A stretch of DNA of 64,000 bases, from contig JBQTIB010000002.1 of NCBI GenBank assembly GCA_052389435.1, forward strand, positions 1 to 64,000, read 5' to 3'. Source of the stretch: JBQTKD01 sp052389435. Lineage in GTDB: Bacteria > Actinomycetota > Actinomycetes > Sporichthyales > Sporichthyaceae. Position 1 is the first letter of the stretch. Every line of letters begins with the position of its first letter. Below, piece by piece: positions 46,254 through 54,082 of this stretch. The notes under the pieces are model-generated. The model was not told the DNA's origin and ran no database searches. It worked only from the letters and a program-made list of their open reading frames with translations. The position numbers and the translations under genes were made by a program.

Positions 46254-46904
46254 GTGTCTGCGACGGCAGGGATCGGCGCTGTAGAGGGGGACCTAGTGGA
46301 TGCGGTCGAATGGACACCGCCGAGCTGGGAGGAGATCGTCCGGGAGCACTCGGCCCGGGTGTACCGCCTGGCGTACCGACTCACCGGGGACCAGCACGAC
46401 GCCGAGGACCTGACCCAAGAGGTTTTCGTTCGCGTCTTCCGCTCACTCTCCACGTACAAGCCCGGCACGTTCGAGGGTTGGTTGCACCGCATCACGACGA
46501 ACCTGTTCCTGGACCAGGTGCGTCGCAAGCAGCGCATCCGGTTCGAGAACTTCGCCGACGACGCGCACGAGCGGCTGCCCGGATCCGAGCCGACTCCCGC
46601 GCAGCTCTTCGACGACCGTCACCTCGACGCCGACGTCCAGTTGGCGCTCGACGAGCTGCCGCCGGACTTCCGCGTGGCCGTGGTCCTGTGCGACATCGAA
46701 GGTCTGTCCTACGAGGAGATTGCCGCGACCCTCGGCATCAAGCTCGGAACCGTCCGCAGCCGCGTGCACCGGGGCCGCAGCCGGCTTCGCGCCGCGCTGG
46801 AGCACCGCAACATCGCGGTCCGTGAGCTGGCGATCGACGAGCACCTCCTACCCCAGCAGGCCTCCGCCCCCGTCGAGGAAGTTGCCCACCAGGAGGTCCC
46901 GTGA
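46254..46904 (+). CDS. sigE: ECF RNA polymerase sigma factor SigE
   Basis: 216 residues from GTG 46254. A second in-frame GTG at 46296 has GAGGGGG upstream and could be the main start, as multiple starts occur in mycobacterial SigE. Region 2: YRLAYRLTGDQHDAEDLTQEVFVRVFRSLSTYKPG; region 4: LPPDFRVAVVLCDIEGLSYEEIAATLGIKLGTVRSRVHRGRSRLR. Cell-envelope stress sigma factor. It overlaps the anti-sigma gene by 4 bp. Confidence 0.93.
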   Translation: MSATAGIGAVEGDLVDAVEWTPPSWEEIVREHSARVYRLAYRLTGDQHDAEDLTQEVFVRVFRSLSTYKPGTFEGWLHRITTNLFLDQVRRKQRIRFENFADDAHERLPGSEPTPAQLFDDRHLDADVQLALDELPPDFRVAVVLCDIEGLSYEEIAATLGIKLGTVRSRVHRGRSRLRAALEHRNIAVRELAIDEHLLPQQASAPVEEVAHQEVP

Positions 46905-47473
46905 GCGAAGCTCAGCCTCCCAAGCACCATCTCGGCCACCGGCTTGCCGGTTGGGTCGACGGTGAACTTCCGCCCGGGACCCGCCAGCTCGTAGCGGCCC
47001 ACCTGGCAATGTGTTCGACCTGCCGTGTCGCGGCGGTCGTGGAGTCGCGGACGAAGGCCGGGCTGCGCGATCTCGGCGGTCCGGCTCCGTCCAACGATCT
47101 GATGGCCTCGCTCCTCGGCCTGCAGAGCACGGGTCCGCAGCCGCCGACGACGCAGCCGCCCGGTCCGAGTGCGTTGGGGAACGGTTCGGCCTTCCCGGCC
47201 GTCGCCCGCCGACGTGCGCGGCCCGCCGCGCTGGCCGCCGGGGTGGCCAGCGTGGCCGCACTCACGGTCGGTTCGGCCTGGCTCAGCGCGGACGGCACTC
47301 CGCCGCCCGGGGACTCCCGGGTGCGCCAGGCCTCCACGGTCGGGGACCCGGCCTCGTTGCTCGGCCCGATCGACGGGTTGCCCGACGGCCGCCCGACCAC
47401 CTCGTTCGCGTCGATCGGCACCGGATCCGCCGGCTCCGGACCCGCGTTCGTCGAGGTCCTGCGGCTCCGCTGA
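46901..47473 (+). CDS. rseA: Anti-sigma factor of the ZAS type (RseA-like)
   Basis: 190 residues. N-terminal zinc-associated anti-sigma motif HxxxCxxC: His34, Cys38, Cys41 (AHLAMCSTCR). One membrane segment near residues 107-127 (RPAALAAGVASVAALTVGSAWL) with a short extracytoplasmic tail. Coupled to sigE through a GTGA overlap, so it most likely restrains SigE at the membrane. In mycobacteria rseA is followed by htrA; here tatB comes next. Confidence 0.85.
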   Translation: MSEAQPPKHHLGHRLAGWVDGELPPGTRQLVAAHLAMCSTCRVAAVVESRTKAGLRDLGGPAPSNDLMASLLGLQSTGPQPPTTQPPGPSALGNGSAFPAVARRRARPAALAAGVASVAALTVGSAWLSADGTPPPGDSRVRQASTVGDPASLLGPIDGLPDGRPTTSFASIGTGSAGSGPAFVEVLRLR

Positions 47474-47518
47474 GCGCGAAACGTTCCTAGCCCGGCCCCG
47501 CCGGAATAGGCTGCGCAC

Positions 47519-47890
47519 GTGTTCGACATCAGCGGTTGGGAGTTTCTGACGTTGGCCGCCATTGCGGTGGTCATCTTCGGACCCGACCGGCTGCCCAAGC
47601 TGGCGAACGACGCAGGCAAGTTCGTCCGCCAGGCGCGTCAGTTCATCCACGGCGCAAAGGCGGACCTCGCCCGCGAACTGGACATGGACCTGCCCGACCT
47701 GCGAAACGTCGACCTCTCCGCCCGCGGCTTGATCCGCAAGGCGGTCGGGGAGGACGAGAGCCTGTTCGAGGACCTGCGCAAGGACTTCCGCGGGGACATG
47801 GACCTGCTCAAGGCCCCGCTCATGCGCGAGTCCGGGGCCCGGCCGCTGGAGAAGGACGAACCCCCGCCCTGGGACGCGGACGCGACCTAG
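47519..47890 (+). CDS. tatB: Sec-independent protein translocase TatB
   Basis: 123 residues. N-terminal membrane helix MFDISGWEFLTLAAIAVVIFGPDRLPKLA with the Phe-Gly-Pro hinge typical of TatA/B, then an amphipathic helix (NDAGKFVRQARQFIHGAKADLARELDMDL) and an acidic tail. Part of the twin-arginine export channel with TatA/TatC encoded elsewhere. The position after sigE-rseA and before mrp matches mycobacteria. The stop overlaps the mrp stop by 4 bp. Confidence 0.93.
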   Translation: MFDISGWEFLTLAAIAVVIFGPDRLPKLANDAGKFVRQARQFIHGAKADLARELDMDLPDLRNVDLSARGLIRKAVGEDESLFEDLRKDFRGDMDLLKAPLMRESGARPLEKDEPPPWDADAT

Positions 47891-49032
47891 ACCGGGGTGA
47901 GTCCCAGCGAGCGGCCGACGAGGCCGCGGGAGCGGCTGCCCAACCGGTTCGCCACGCCCCGCAGGACCTGAGAGGCCGGAGCCGCCGGATCGGCGAGCAC
48001 CAGGGGAACGCCGGAGTCTCCGCCCTCGCGCAGGCGCGGGTCGAGCGGGACCTCGCCCAACAGGGGAACGCTTGCGCCGAGAGTCTGCGCCAGGCCGTCG
48101 GCTACGCGTTGGCCGCCGCCGCTGCCGAACAGTTCGAGGCGGTGTTCGCGTCCCTCGGGCGTGCAGTGCGGGCAGGCCAGGTAGGACATGTTCTCCACGA
48201 CGCCGACGACGTGCTGGTGGGTCTGCGTGGCGATCGCCCCGGCCCGTTCGGCTACTTCGGCGGCCGCCTGCTGCGGGGTCGTGACGACGAGGATCTCGGC
48301 GCTGGGCAGGAGTTGGGCGATCGAGATCGCGACGTCGCCTGTGCCGGGCGGCAGGTCCATCAGCAGTACGTCGAGATCGCCCCACCACACGTCGGCGAGG
48401 AACTGGGACAGGGCCCGGTGCAGCATCGGCCCACGCCATACGACCGGGGTGTTGCCTTCGATGAACATGCCGATCGAGATCAGCCGGACCCCGTGCGCGG
48501 TCGGCGGCATGATCATGTTGTGGACCTGGGTGGGCCGGTCCGCGCAGCCGAGCATCCGCGGCACGGAGTGGCCGTAGATGTCGGCGTCGAGCACGCCGAC
48601 CGACAGTCCGTTCGCGGCCATCGCCGCGGCGAGGTTGACCGTGACCGAGGACTTGCCCACCCCGCCCTTGCCCGAGGCGACCGCGTAGACCTTGGTCAGC
48701 GACGACGGCTGGGCGAACGGGATCTCCTTCGCGGGCGCTCCGCCCCGCAGGTTGGTCTGCATGGCCGAGCGCTGCTCGGCGGTCATGACGTCGAGATCGA
48801 CGACGACCTCGGTCACCTCGGGCACGCGCGCGACCGCGTTGGTGACCTCTCGGGTGATCGTCTCGCGCAGCGGACACCCCGCGACGGTCAGCAGGATGCG
48901 GACCGTGACACGGCCGCCGTCGACCTCGACGCCCGCGACCATGCCGAGGTCGGTGATCGGGCGGTGGATCTCGGGGTCGTCGACGGTCGCCAGTGCTGCC
49001 TGGATTGCGTCGACGTTCGGGGTGGCGGCCAT
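47887..49032 (-). CDS. mrp: Mrp/NBP35-family iron-sulfur cluster carrier ATPase
   Basis: 381 residues. N-terminal MIP18/DUF59 domain (DDPEIHRPITDLGMVAGVEVDGG), then a P-loop NTPase with deviant Walker A GKGGVGKS (residues 121-128) and the CxxC pair ACPHC near residue 285 that can hold a bridging [4Fe-4S] cluster. Scaffold/carrier for Fe-S delivery. Confidence 0.94.
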   Translation of the reverse strand: MAATPNVDAIQAALATVDDPEIHRPITDLGMVAGVEVDGGRVTVRILLTVAGCPLRETITREVTNAVARVPEVTEVVVDLDVMTAEQRSAMQTNLRGGAPAKEIPFAQPSSLTKVYAVASGKGGVGKSSVTVNLAAAMAANGLSVGVLDADIYGHSVPRMLGCADRPTQVHNMIMPPTAHGVRLISIGMFIEGNTPVVWRGPMLHRALSQFLADVWWGDLDVLLMDLPPGTGDVAISIAQLLPSAEILVVTTPQQAAAEVAERAGAIATQTHQHVVGVVENMSYLACPHCTPEGREHRLELFGSGGGQRVADGLAQTLGASVPLLGEVPLDPRLREGGDSGVPLVLADPAAPASQVLRGVANRLGSRSRGLVGRSLGLTPV

Positions 49033-49057
49033 GCCCCGATCGTATGCGGAAACCGGC

Positions 49058-49576
49058 CTAGGCCTGGTCGGCGGACCAGCCGGCGTCGGCGACGCGGGAG
49101 CGATCGCGCTCGTTGAGGTCCTCGAGCAGGCGTCCGAGTTCCGAACGCAGGAAGTCTCTGGTGGCGACCTCGCCGAGGGCCGCGCGCAGAGCCGCGACCT
49201 CGCGGGTCAGGTACTCGGTGTCCGCCATGCCGCGCTCGGCCCGGGTGCGGTCCTGCGCCAGCGTCACGCGGTCCCGGTCGGCCTGCCGGTTCTGCGCGAG
49301 CAGGATCAGCGGCGCGGCGTAGGAGGCCTGCATCGAGAGCATCAGGGTCAGGAAGATGAACGGGAACTCGTCGAAGGTCAGCGAACTCGGCGCCGCCACG
49401 TTCCACACGATCCAGAACAGGACGAACGCCGTCATCCATCCGATGAAGGCCCAGGTGCCGATGAAGCGCGCGGTGGACTCGGCGAGGCGGGCGAAGGTTT
49501 CGCCGTCCCACTGCGGGCGCTTGGGCAGCCGGCTGGGGTTGAGCGGCTGATCCAACCGGTTGCGCGGTTCAGCCAT
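49058..49576 (-). CDS. DUF1003 membrane protein
   Basis: 172 residues. Two membrane segments (FIGTWAFIGWMTAFVLFWIVWNV and FPFIFLTLMLSMQASYAAPLILLAQNRQ) joined by the DUF1003 signature region TFDEFPFIFL, followed by a long charged coiled-coil-like tail. Co-directional with and overlapping the MgtE-N/CBS gene by 8 bp, an arrangement also seen in mycobacteria (Rv1231c-Rv1232c). Function unknown, perhaps linked to magnesium or membrane homeostasis. Confidence 0.9.
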   Translation of the reverse strand: MAEPRNRLDQPLNPSRLPKRPQWDGETFARLAESTARFIGTWAFIGWMTAFVLFWIVWNVAAPSSLTFDEFPFIFLTLMLSMQASYAAPLILLAQNRQADRDRVTLAQDRTRAERGMADTEYLTREVAALRAALGEVATRDFLRSELGRLLEDLNERDRSRVADAGWSADQA

Positions 49577-50906
49577 GGGTGCCCCGCGGCCGGTAGACCT
49601 TGATCGTCCCGGTGTCGTCGGGTCCGTAGGTCCGCGTCTCCTCCGGGTCGTCCTCCTCGAGGGCCTCCCTGCCCCGCCAGTCCTCGGGCAGCAGGTGGTC
49701 CAGGACGTCGTCGACGCTGACCACGCCGACGAGGCGACGTTCGGCGTCGACGACCGGAGCGGCGACCATGTTGTAGGTGGCGAGATAGCTGGTGACGTCG
49801 GCCAGCGAGGTGTCCGGGGACAGCGCCTTGAGCTCGCGGTCCAGCGCGGTGGTGATCAGCTGCGACGGCGGTTCGCGCAGCAGGCGCTGGAAGTGCGCGA
49901 CGCCGAGGAACTTGCCCGTCGGCGTCTCCAGCGGCGGACGGCAGATGTAGACCAGCGCCGCCATCGCCGGGGTCAGGTCCCGCTGCCGGATCCGGGCGAG
50001 GGCCTCGGCCACCGTCGCGTTCGGCGGCAGGATCACCGCCTCGGTCGTCATGAGGCCACCGGCGGTGTCGTCCGCGTACGCGAGCAGCCGACGCACGTCC
50101 TTGGCCTCGTCCGGCTCCATCAGGTCGAGCAGGCGTTCCTGCTCGTCGCTGGACAGCTCGCCGAGCAGGTCGGCGGCGTCGTCGGGCTGCATTGCCTCCA
50201 GGACGTCCGCGGCGCGGTCGGAGTCGAGCTGGGTCAGGATTTCGACCTGGTCGTCTTCGGGAAGTTCTTCGAGGACGTCGGCGAGCCGGTCGTCGTCGAG
50301 CGCCGCGGCGACCTCCGCGCGGCGCTTGGGGGAGAGCTCGTGCATGACGTGCGCGAGGTCGGCCGGGCGCAGCTTGTCGAAGGTGGCGAGCATGTTCGCC
50401 GCGCCCTGCACGACGTGCGCACCCGCGAGGCCCTCGACGGCGTCCCACGGGACCGTCAACGACTCTCCGCGTCGCCGCAGCCGCCCCACGCCGTGCCCGC
50501 CGCCGCGACGGACGTGGACCTTGGAGGCGATCCAGTCGCGGTTGCGGGCCTGCTCCATGGCGATGTCGATGACGGTGACCTCGTCGCCCTCGCCCACCAG
50601 CACCACCTTGCGGTCCAGCAGTTCGGCCAGGACCAGGGTCTCGTCGGTGCGCTGCTCGAAACGACGCAGGTTCACCACGCCGGTGGTGATGACCTCGCCG
50701 CGGTCCAGCGAGGTGACCCGGGACATCGGCACGAAGATCCGGCGGCGCGGTTGCACTTCGACGACCAGGCCGATGACCTTGGTGACCTCGCCGACGGGCC
50801 GCACGTGGGCGACGACGTCCCGGACGCGACCGACCTGCTCGCCGTTCGGATCGAACACGGCCAGACCGGCGAGGCGGGCCGCGAAAACGCGGGTGGGTCC
50901 GGACAT
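49569..50906 (-). CDS. MgtE N-domain plus CBS protein without channel domain
   Basis: 445 residues. A PRC-barrel-like N-terminal part (FAARLAGLAVFDPNGEQVGRVRDVV) is followed by MgtE_N helices (LRPADLAHVMHELSPKRRAEVAAALDDDRLADVLEELPEDDQVEIL) and two CBS motifs (GLMTTEAVILPPNATVAEALARI; LKALSPDTSLADVTSYLATYNMVAAPVVD). The transmembrane Mg2+ channel domain of MgtE is missing, so it is likely a Mg2+/nucleotide sensor. The ATG at 50906 is preferred over a start at 50981. Confidence 0.88.
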   Translation of the reverse strand: MSGPTRVFAARLAGLAVFDPNGEQVGRVRDVVAHVRPVGEVTKVIGLVVEVQPRRRIFVPMSRVTSLDRGEVITTGVVNLRRFEQRTDETLVLAELLDRKVVLVGEGDEVTVIDIAMEQARNRDWIASKVHVRRGGGHGVGRLRRRGESLTVPWDAVEGLAGAHVVQGAANMLATFDKLRPADLAHVMHELSPKRRAEVAAALDDDRLADVLEELPEDDQVEILTQLDSDRAADVLEAMQPDDAADLLGELSSDEQERLLDLMEPDEAKDVRRLLAYADDTAGGLMTTEAVILPPNATVAEALARIRQRDLTPAMAALVYICRPPLETPTGKFLGVAHFQRLLREPPSQLITTALDRELKALSPDTSLADVTSYLATYNMVAAPVVDAERRLVGVVSVDDVLDHLLPEDWRGREALEEDDPEETRTYGPDDTGTIKVYRPRGTHG

Positions 50907-51100
50907 CGCTCGACCCTCCCGTGCGCGTAGGGGCTGCTCCCGCTGGATGTGGGCCGCAGGCAATCTGCCCCGGCTCGGCACAGGTTAGCGGCTGCAACGG
51001 TCCGATCCGGGCCACCGCCGCCGTGCCGGTGACGTCGCGGCCCGCGGCCGCGGGGCGAGGTAGACGCGCGGGTGAACGCGGGGCCACCGATACTTGGCCG

Positions 51101-52045
51101 GTGAGCGACGCCCGGCCCGCAGCCGACTCTGCGCCGGGGCCGCGCCCGTTCGGCGGCGTCGCGCACTCCGACCTGATGGTGCTGATGGTTGCCGCGGCCG
51201 CAGTCTCCACCTCCGGTCCGATGATCGCCGCGCTCGCCGCGCCGGCCCTGGCCATCGCGTTCTGGCGCAACTTCCTCGGTACGGCCGCAACTGCGGTGGT
51301 GGTCGGCGCACGACCCGGCCTGCGCCGGGAACTGCGCGGTCTTACGGCGCGTCAGCTTCGCCTCAGCGCCGTCGCAGGCGTGTTGCTCGCGGCCCACTTC
51401 GCGACCTGGACACCGAGCCTGAGCTACACCACGGTCGCCTCCGCCACCGCCCTGGTGTCCACGCAGCCGGTCTGGACGGCGATCGGCCTACGACTGCTGG
51501 GCACGCCGGTTTCCCGAGCGACCTGGATCGGCATCGGCGCCGCAATGCTCGGGGTGGTGCTGCTGACCGGCGCGGACCTCGCCGTCTCGTCTCGGGCGCT
51601 GGGCGGGGACCTGCTCGCGCTCGTCGCGGGCGCGCTCGCGGCTGCGTACATGATCGTGGGGCAGGAAGTCCGACGCACCGTCAGTACCGCCGTCTACACG
51701 ACGGTCTGCTACGGAATCTGTGCCGCGACGCTGCTCGCCGTGGCTCTGGCGGCGGGGGTCCAACTCGGCGGCTACGACGGCGAAACCTGGCTGCGGCTGA
51801 TCGCCCTGACGGTGACCGCACAACTGCTCGGGCACACCCTGTTCAACCGCGTCGTCGGCCGGGTGGGGGCAACCCTCGCCGCGACGGTCATCCTGCTCGA
51901 AGTCCCGGGCGCCGCCCTGATCGCGTGGTGGCTGCTCGACCAGACCCCGCCGCCCGCGGCGCTGCCGGCGGGCGCCCTGCTGCTGGCCGGCGTCTACCTC
52001 GTCGTGCGCGCCGAGGGGCGCCGAACGTCCCTGCCGGTGGACTGA
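51101..52045 (+). CDS. EamA/DMT-superfamily transporter
   Basis: 314 residues, about ten membrane segments in two EamA repeats (first: DLMVLMVAAAAVSTSGPMIAALAAPALAIAFWRNFLG; second: ALGGDLLALVAGALAAAYMIVGQEVRR). Drug/metabolite transporter of unknown substrate. The GTG at 51101 begins VSDARPAAD; no clear ribosome-binding site, so a leaderless start is possible. A strong convergent hairpin follows. Confidence 0.85.
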   Translation: MSDARPAADSAPGPRPFGGVAHSDLMVLMVAAAAVSTSGPMIAALAAPALAIAFWRNFLGTAATAVVVGARPGLRRELRGLTARQLRLSAVAGVLLAAHFATWTPSLSYTTVASATALVSTQPVWTAIGLRLLGTPVSRATWIGIGAAMLGVVLLTGADLAVSSRALGGDLLALVAGALAAAYMIVGQEVRRTVSTAVYTTVCYGICAATLLAVALAAGVQLGGYDGETWLRLIALTVTAQLLGHTLFNRVVGRVGATLAATVILLEVPGAALIAWWLLDQTPPPAALPAGALLLAGVYLVVRAEGRRTSLPVD

Positions 52046-52053
52046 GCAATGCC

Positions 52054-52088
52054 GAACGGGCGGGCGCCCCTCGGCAGCCCGCCCGTTC
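52054..52088. terminator. Bidirectional GC-rich hairpin terminator
   Basis: GAACGGGCGGGC (52054-52065) pairs perfectly with GCCCGCCCGTTC (52077-52088) across an 11-nt loop, between convergent eamA-like and SDR genes. Confidence 0.8.
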
Positions 52089-52099
52089 CGTGCCCGTGG

Positions 52100-52903
52100 C
52101 TAGCGGCAGGTGATGCCGCCGTCGATGACCAGTTCGGTGCCGGTCTGCCAGCTCGCCTCGTCCGAGGCGATGTACAGCACGCCCATGGCGATGTCCATCG
52201 GCATGCCGTAGCGGCCCAGCGGATGCGCGGCGGAGAGCGCGTCCCACGTCGCGTCCGCGTCGCCGGTGTTGTCGGCGAGCAGTTGGACCATCGGGGTGCG
52301 GGTGTAGCTCGGGTGCACCGAGTTGATCCGGATGTTGTAGCCGTTGCTCGCGCAGTGCAGTGCCGCGGACTTGGTGAACAGACGTACCGCGCCCTTCGAG
52401 GCGTTGTACGCGGCCAGGTTCTCGATGCCGACGAGGCCGGCGATCGAGGAGATGTTGACGATCGACCCGCCCTTGGGATTCTCGTTGTTCTTCATGACCT
52501 TGATGCCGGCGCGGGTGCCGAGGAACACGGCCTCGCTGTTGATGGCGTTGACGCGGCGCCAGCCCTCGAGGGTGGTGTCCTCGACGTTGGCGTCGAGCAC
52601 GATGCCCGCGTTGTTGACGAGGATGTCCAGTCGGCCGTGCTCGGCGACCACGCGGGCGAGCAGTTCGTCCCAGGTGTTCTCTTCGGTCACGTCCTGGTGG
52701 AGGTAGACGGCCTTGCCGCCCGAGGCCTCGATCTCCTTGGCCACGCGCTCGCCGTCGTCGTCGAGGATGTCGGTCAGGACGACGGTCGCGCCTTCCTGCG
52801 CCATCACGCGTCCGGTGGCCTCGCCCAGTCCGCGCGCTCCACCGGTAATGAACGCAACCTTGCCTGCAACCCGTCCCACGGTTCCTCCACTGCTCGTCGA
52901 CAC
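52100..52903 (-). CDS. Short-chain dehydrogenase/reductase
   Basis: 267 residues. Cofactor motif TGGARGLGEA, NNAGIV, catalytic Ser in NISSIAG, YNASK (Tyr-xxx-Lys), and C-terminal GRYGMPMDIAMGVLYIASDEASWQTGTELVIDGG, typical of classical SDRs. Substrate unknown; steroid, sugar or alcohol oxidoreductases all look like this. The ATG start at 52903 gives the standard N-terminus with a short extension. Confidence 0.92.
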   Translation of the reverse strand: MSTSSGGTVGRVAGKVAFITGGARGLGEATGRVMAQEGATVVLTDILDDDGERVAKEIEASGGKAVYLHQDVTEENTWDELLARVVAEHGRLDILVNNAGIVLDANVEDTTLEGWRRVNAINSEAVFLGTRAGIKVMKNNENPKGGSIVNISSIAGLVGIENLAAYNASKGAVRLFTKSAALHCASNGYNIRINSVHPSYTRTPMVQLLADNTGDADATWDALSAAHPLGRYGMPMDIAMGVLYIASDEASWQTGTELVIDGGITCR

Positions 52904-52942
52904 TGACGGCTCGGACCCTAGGCGAGGCTGCTCAATTCGGCG

Positions 52943-53110
52943 TTAACGCCGGGGCAGGAGGCCGCGCCGGTAGGCCGCGATCAGCCGTCGTGGGACGAGG
53001 ATCCGCTCGCCGTCCACGACGATCGGGACGAGGTCGGGGGTCGAGGCCTTCCAGTTTGCGCGGCGCGAACGGGTGTTGCTCCGCGAGGTCTTGCGCTTGG
53101 GAACGGCCAT
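52943..53110 (-). CDS. rpmF: 50S ribosomal protein L32, cysteine-free paralogue
   Basis: 55 residues: MAVPKRKTSRSNTRSRRANW is the L32 signature, with no cysteine at all, so the zinc ribbon is absent (the zinc-independent form). TAA stop at 52943-52945. Divergent from the L31B-S18 genes across a Zur-like palindrome, so probably induced under zinc limitation. Replaces or supplements a zinc-binding L32 encoded elsewhere. Confidence 0.93.
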   Translation of the reverse strand: MAVPKRKTSRSNTRSRRANWKASTPDLVPIVVDGERILVPRRLIAAYRRGLLPRR

Positions 53111-53144
53111 GGCGTGGAGCCTCTCTGGGGTGGCGGACTTGCGT

Positions 53145-53165
53145 TAACGACAATGGTTATCGTTA
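53145..53165. promoter_or_regulatory. Zur-type operator between L32 and L31B
   Basis: TAACGACAATGGTTATCGTTA: a 21-bp imperfect palindrome, 8 of 10 arm positions paired, in the divergent promoter of two zinc-free ribosomal protein genes. A TATGCT sequence (53164-53169) overlapping its right edge could be the -10 of the L31B transcript. Architecture fits a Zur repressor site; AT-rich core as expected. Confidence 0.8.
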
Positions 53166-53199
53166 TGCTGTGGCTGTTGTCCAGCGCGAGGAGCTCGCA

Positions 53200-53442
53200 G
53201 TGAAGAAAGACATCCACCCGACCTACGACTTCGTCGTGTTTCGCGACAGGGACGCGGACTTCGCCTTCCTCACCCGATCGACCGCGCGCAGCAACGCCAC
53301 CGTCGAGTGGTCCGACGGCCGGACCTATCCGGTGATCGACGTGCAGATCTCGAGTGCGAGCCACCCCTTCTACACCGGCAAGCAGCGTGTGCTCGACACC
53401 GCGGGCCGGGTGGAGAAGTTCAAGCGCCGCTACGCCGGCTGA
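53200..53442 (+). CDS. rpmE2: 50S ribosomal protein L31 type B
   Basis: 80 residues. KKDIHPTYDFVVFRDRDADFAFLTRST and HPFYTGKQRVLDTAGRVEKFKRRY are characteristic of the type B form lacking the zinc-binding cysteines. GTG at 53200 with GAGGAG upstream. First gene of the rightward arm of the Zur-type cluster. Confidence 0.94.
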   Translation: MKKDIHPTYDFVVFRDRDADFAFLTRSTARSNATVEWSDGRTYPVIDVQISSASHPFYTGKQRVLDTAGRVEKFKRRYAG

Positions 53443-53473
53443 CCGCCCGCCGAAAACAGGGACGAGGATCCGA

Positions 53474-53725
53474 ATGCCCAAGCCGCCCGCCCGGGCCCGC
53501 ACTCCCCGCAAGAAGCGCAACCCGCTCGACGCGGCCAAGATCGACTACATCGACTACAAGGACGTTGCGCTGCTGCGCAAGTTCATCTCCGACCGCGGCA
53601 AGATCCGCTCGGCGCGGGTGAGCGGGGTGACGATGCAGCAACAGCGTCAGCTTGCGAAGGCAATCAAGAACGCCCGCGAGATGGCGCTTCTGCCCTACGG
53701 CTCGGACCCGACCCGGCGCTCCTGA
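53474..53725 (+). CDS. rpsR2: 30S ribosomal protein S18 paralogue
   Basis: 83 residues. IDYIDYKDVALLRKFISDRGKIRSARVSGVTMQQQRQLAKAIKNAREMALLPY is the S18 signature. No cysteine, so the zinc-free form. Basic N-terminal extension PKPPARARTPRKKRN. Between L31B and the IHF-like gene. Confidence 0.95.
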   Translation: MPKPPARARTPRKKRNPLDAAKIDYIDYKDVALLRKFISDRGKIRSARVSGVTMQQQRQLAKAIKNAREMALLPYGSDPTRRS

Positions 53726-53773
53726 GCGGCCTTCCATCCCCTTCCGCCCGTTCGACCACAGAGGACGCCTTCG

Positions 53774-54082
53774 ATGCCCCCACCCCAGATGACGCCCGAG
53801 CAGCGCACGGCCGCGCTGGCCAAGGCGCGCGCCGCCCAGCAGGAGCGCTCGGCCATGATCGCCGCGGTGCGCAGCGGTGAACTGGCGCTGCCTCAGGTGT
53901 TCGAGCGCACCGACGACATCGCCCGCCGCACCCGGCTGGGCCAGGTCCTGCGGGCCCTGCCCGGCTACGGCCCGGTCAAGGTCGCGGCGCTGTGCACCGA
54001 GGTCGGCGTCGACCCCGACCGCCGTCTCGGCGTGCTCGCCGCACCGCAGCGGGCGCGTCTGCTGGAGTTGGTCGGCCAGTGA
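53774..54082 (+). CDS. Divergent actinobacterial integration host factor (mIHF)-like protein
   Basis: 102 residues. The N-terminus MPPPQMTPEQRTAALAKARAAQQER matches the mIHF leader (MALPxLTxEQRxAALEKAxAAR), and the C-terminal half LGQVLRALPGYGPVKVAALCTEVGVDPDRRLGVL corresponds to the mIHF S13-like H2TH DNA-binding fold (LLEALPKVGKVKA-, RRLRGLG). Many core positions differ, so it is a paralogue, not the housekeeping copy. It sits between S18 and the COG0523 gene inside the Zur-type ribosomal cluster, an unexpected place; it may bind DNA or possibly rRNA. The stop overlaps the next start (GTGA). Confidence 0.75.
   Translation: MPPPQMTPEQRTAALAKARAAQQERSAMIAAVRSGELALPQVFERTDDIARRTRLGQVLRALPGYGPVKVAALCTEVGVDPDRRLGVLAAPQRARLLELVGQ

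Noticed and set aside
47474..47518. A missed htrA gene between the anti-sigma factor and tatB
   Set aside because: The gap is only 45 bp; htrA is absent at this site.
52932..53153. 73-residue minus-strand frame overlapping L32
   Set aside because: It is another frame of the L32 gene; the true L32 (52943-53110) has the family sequence.
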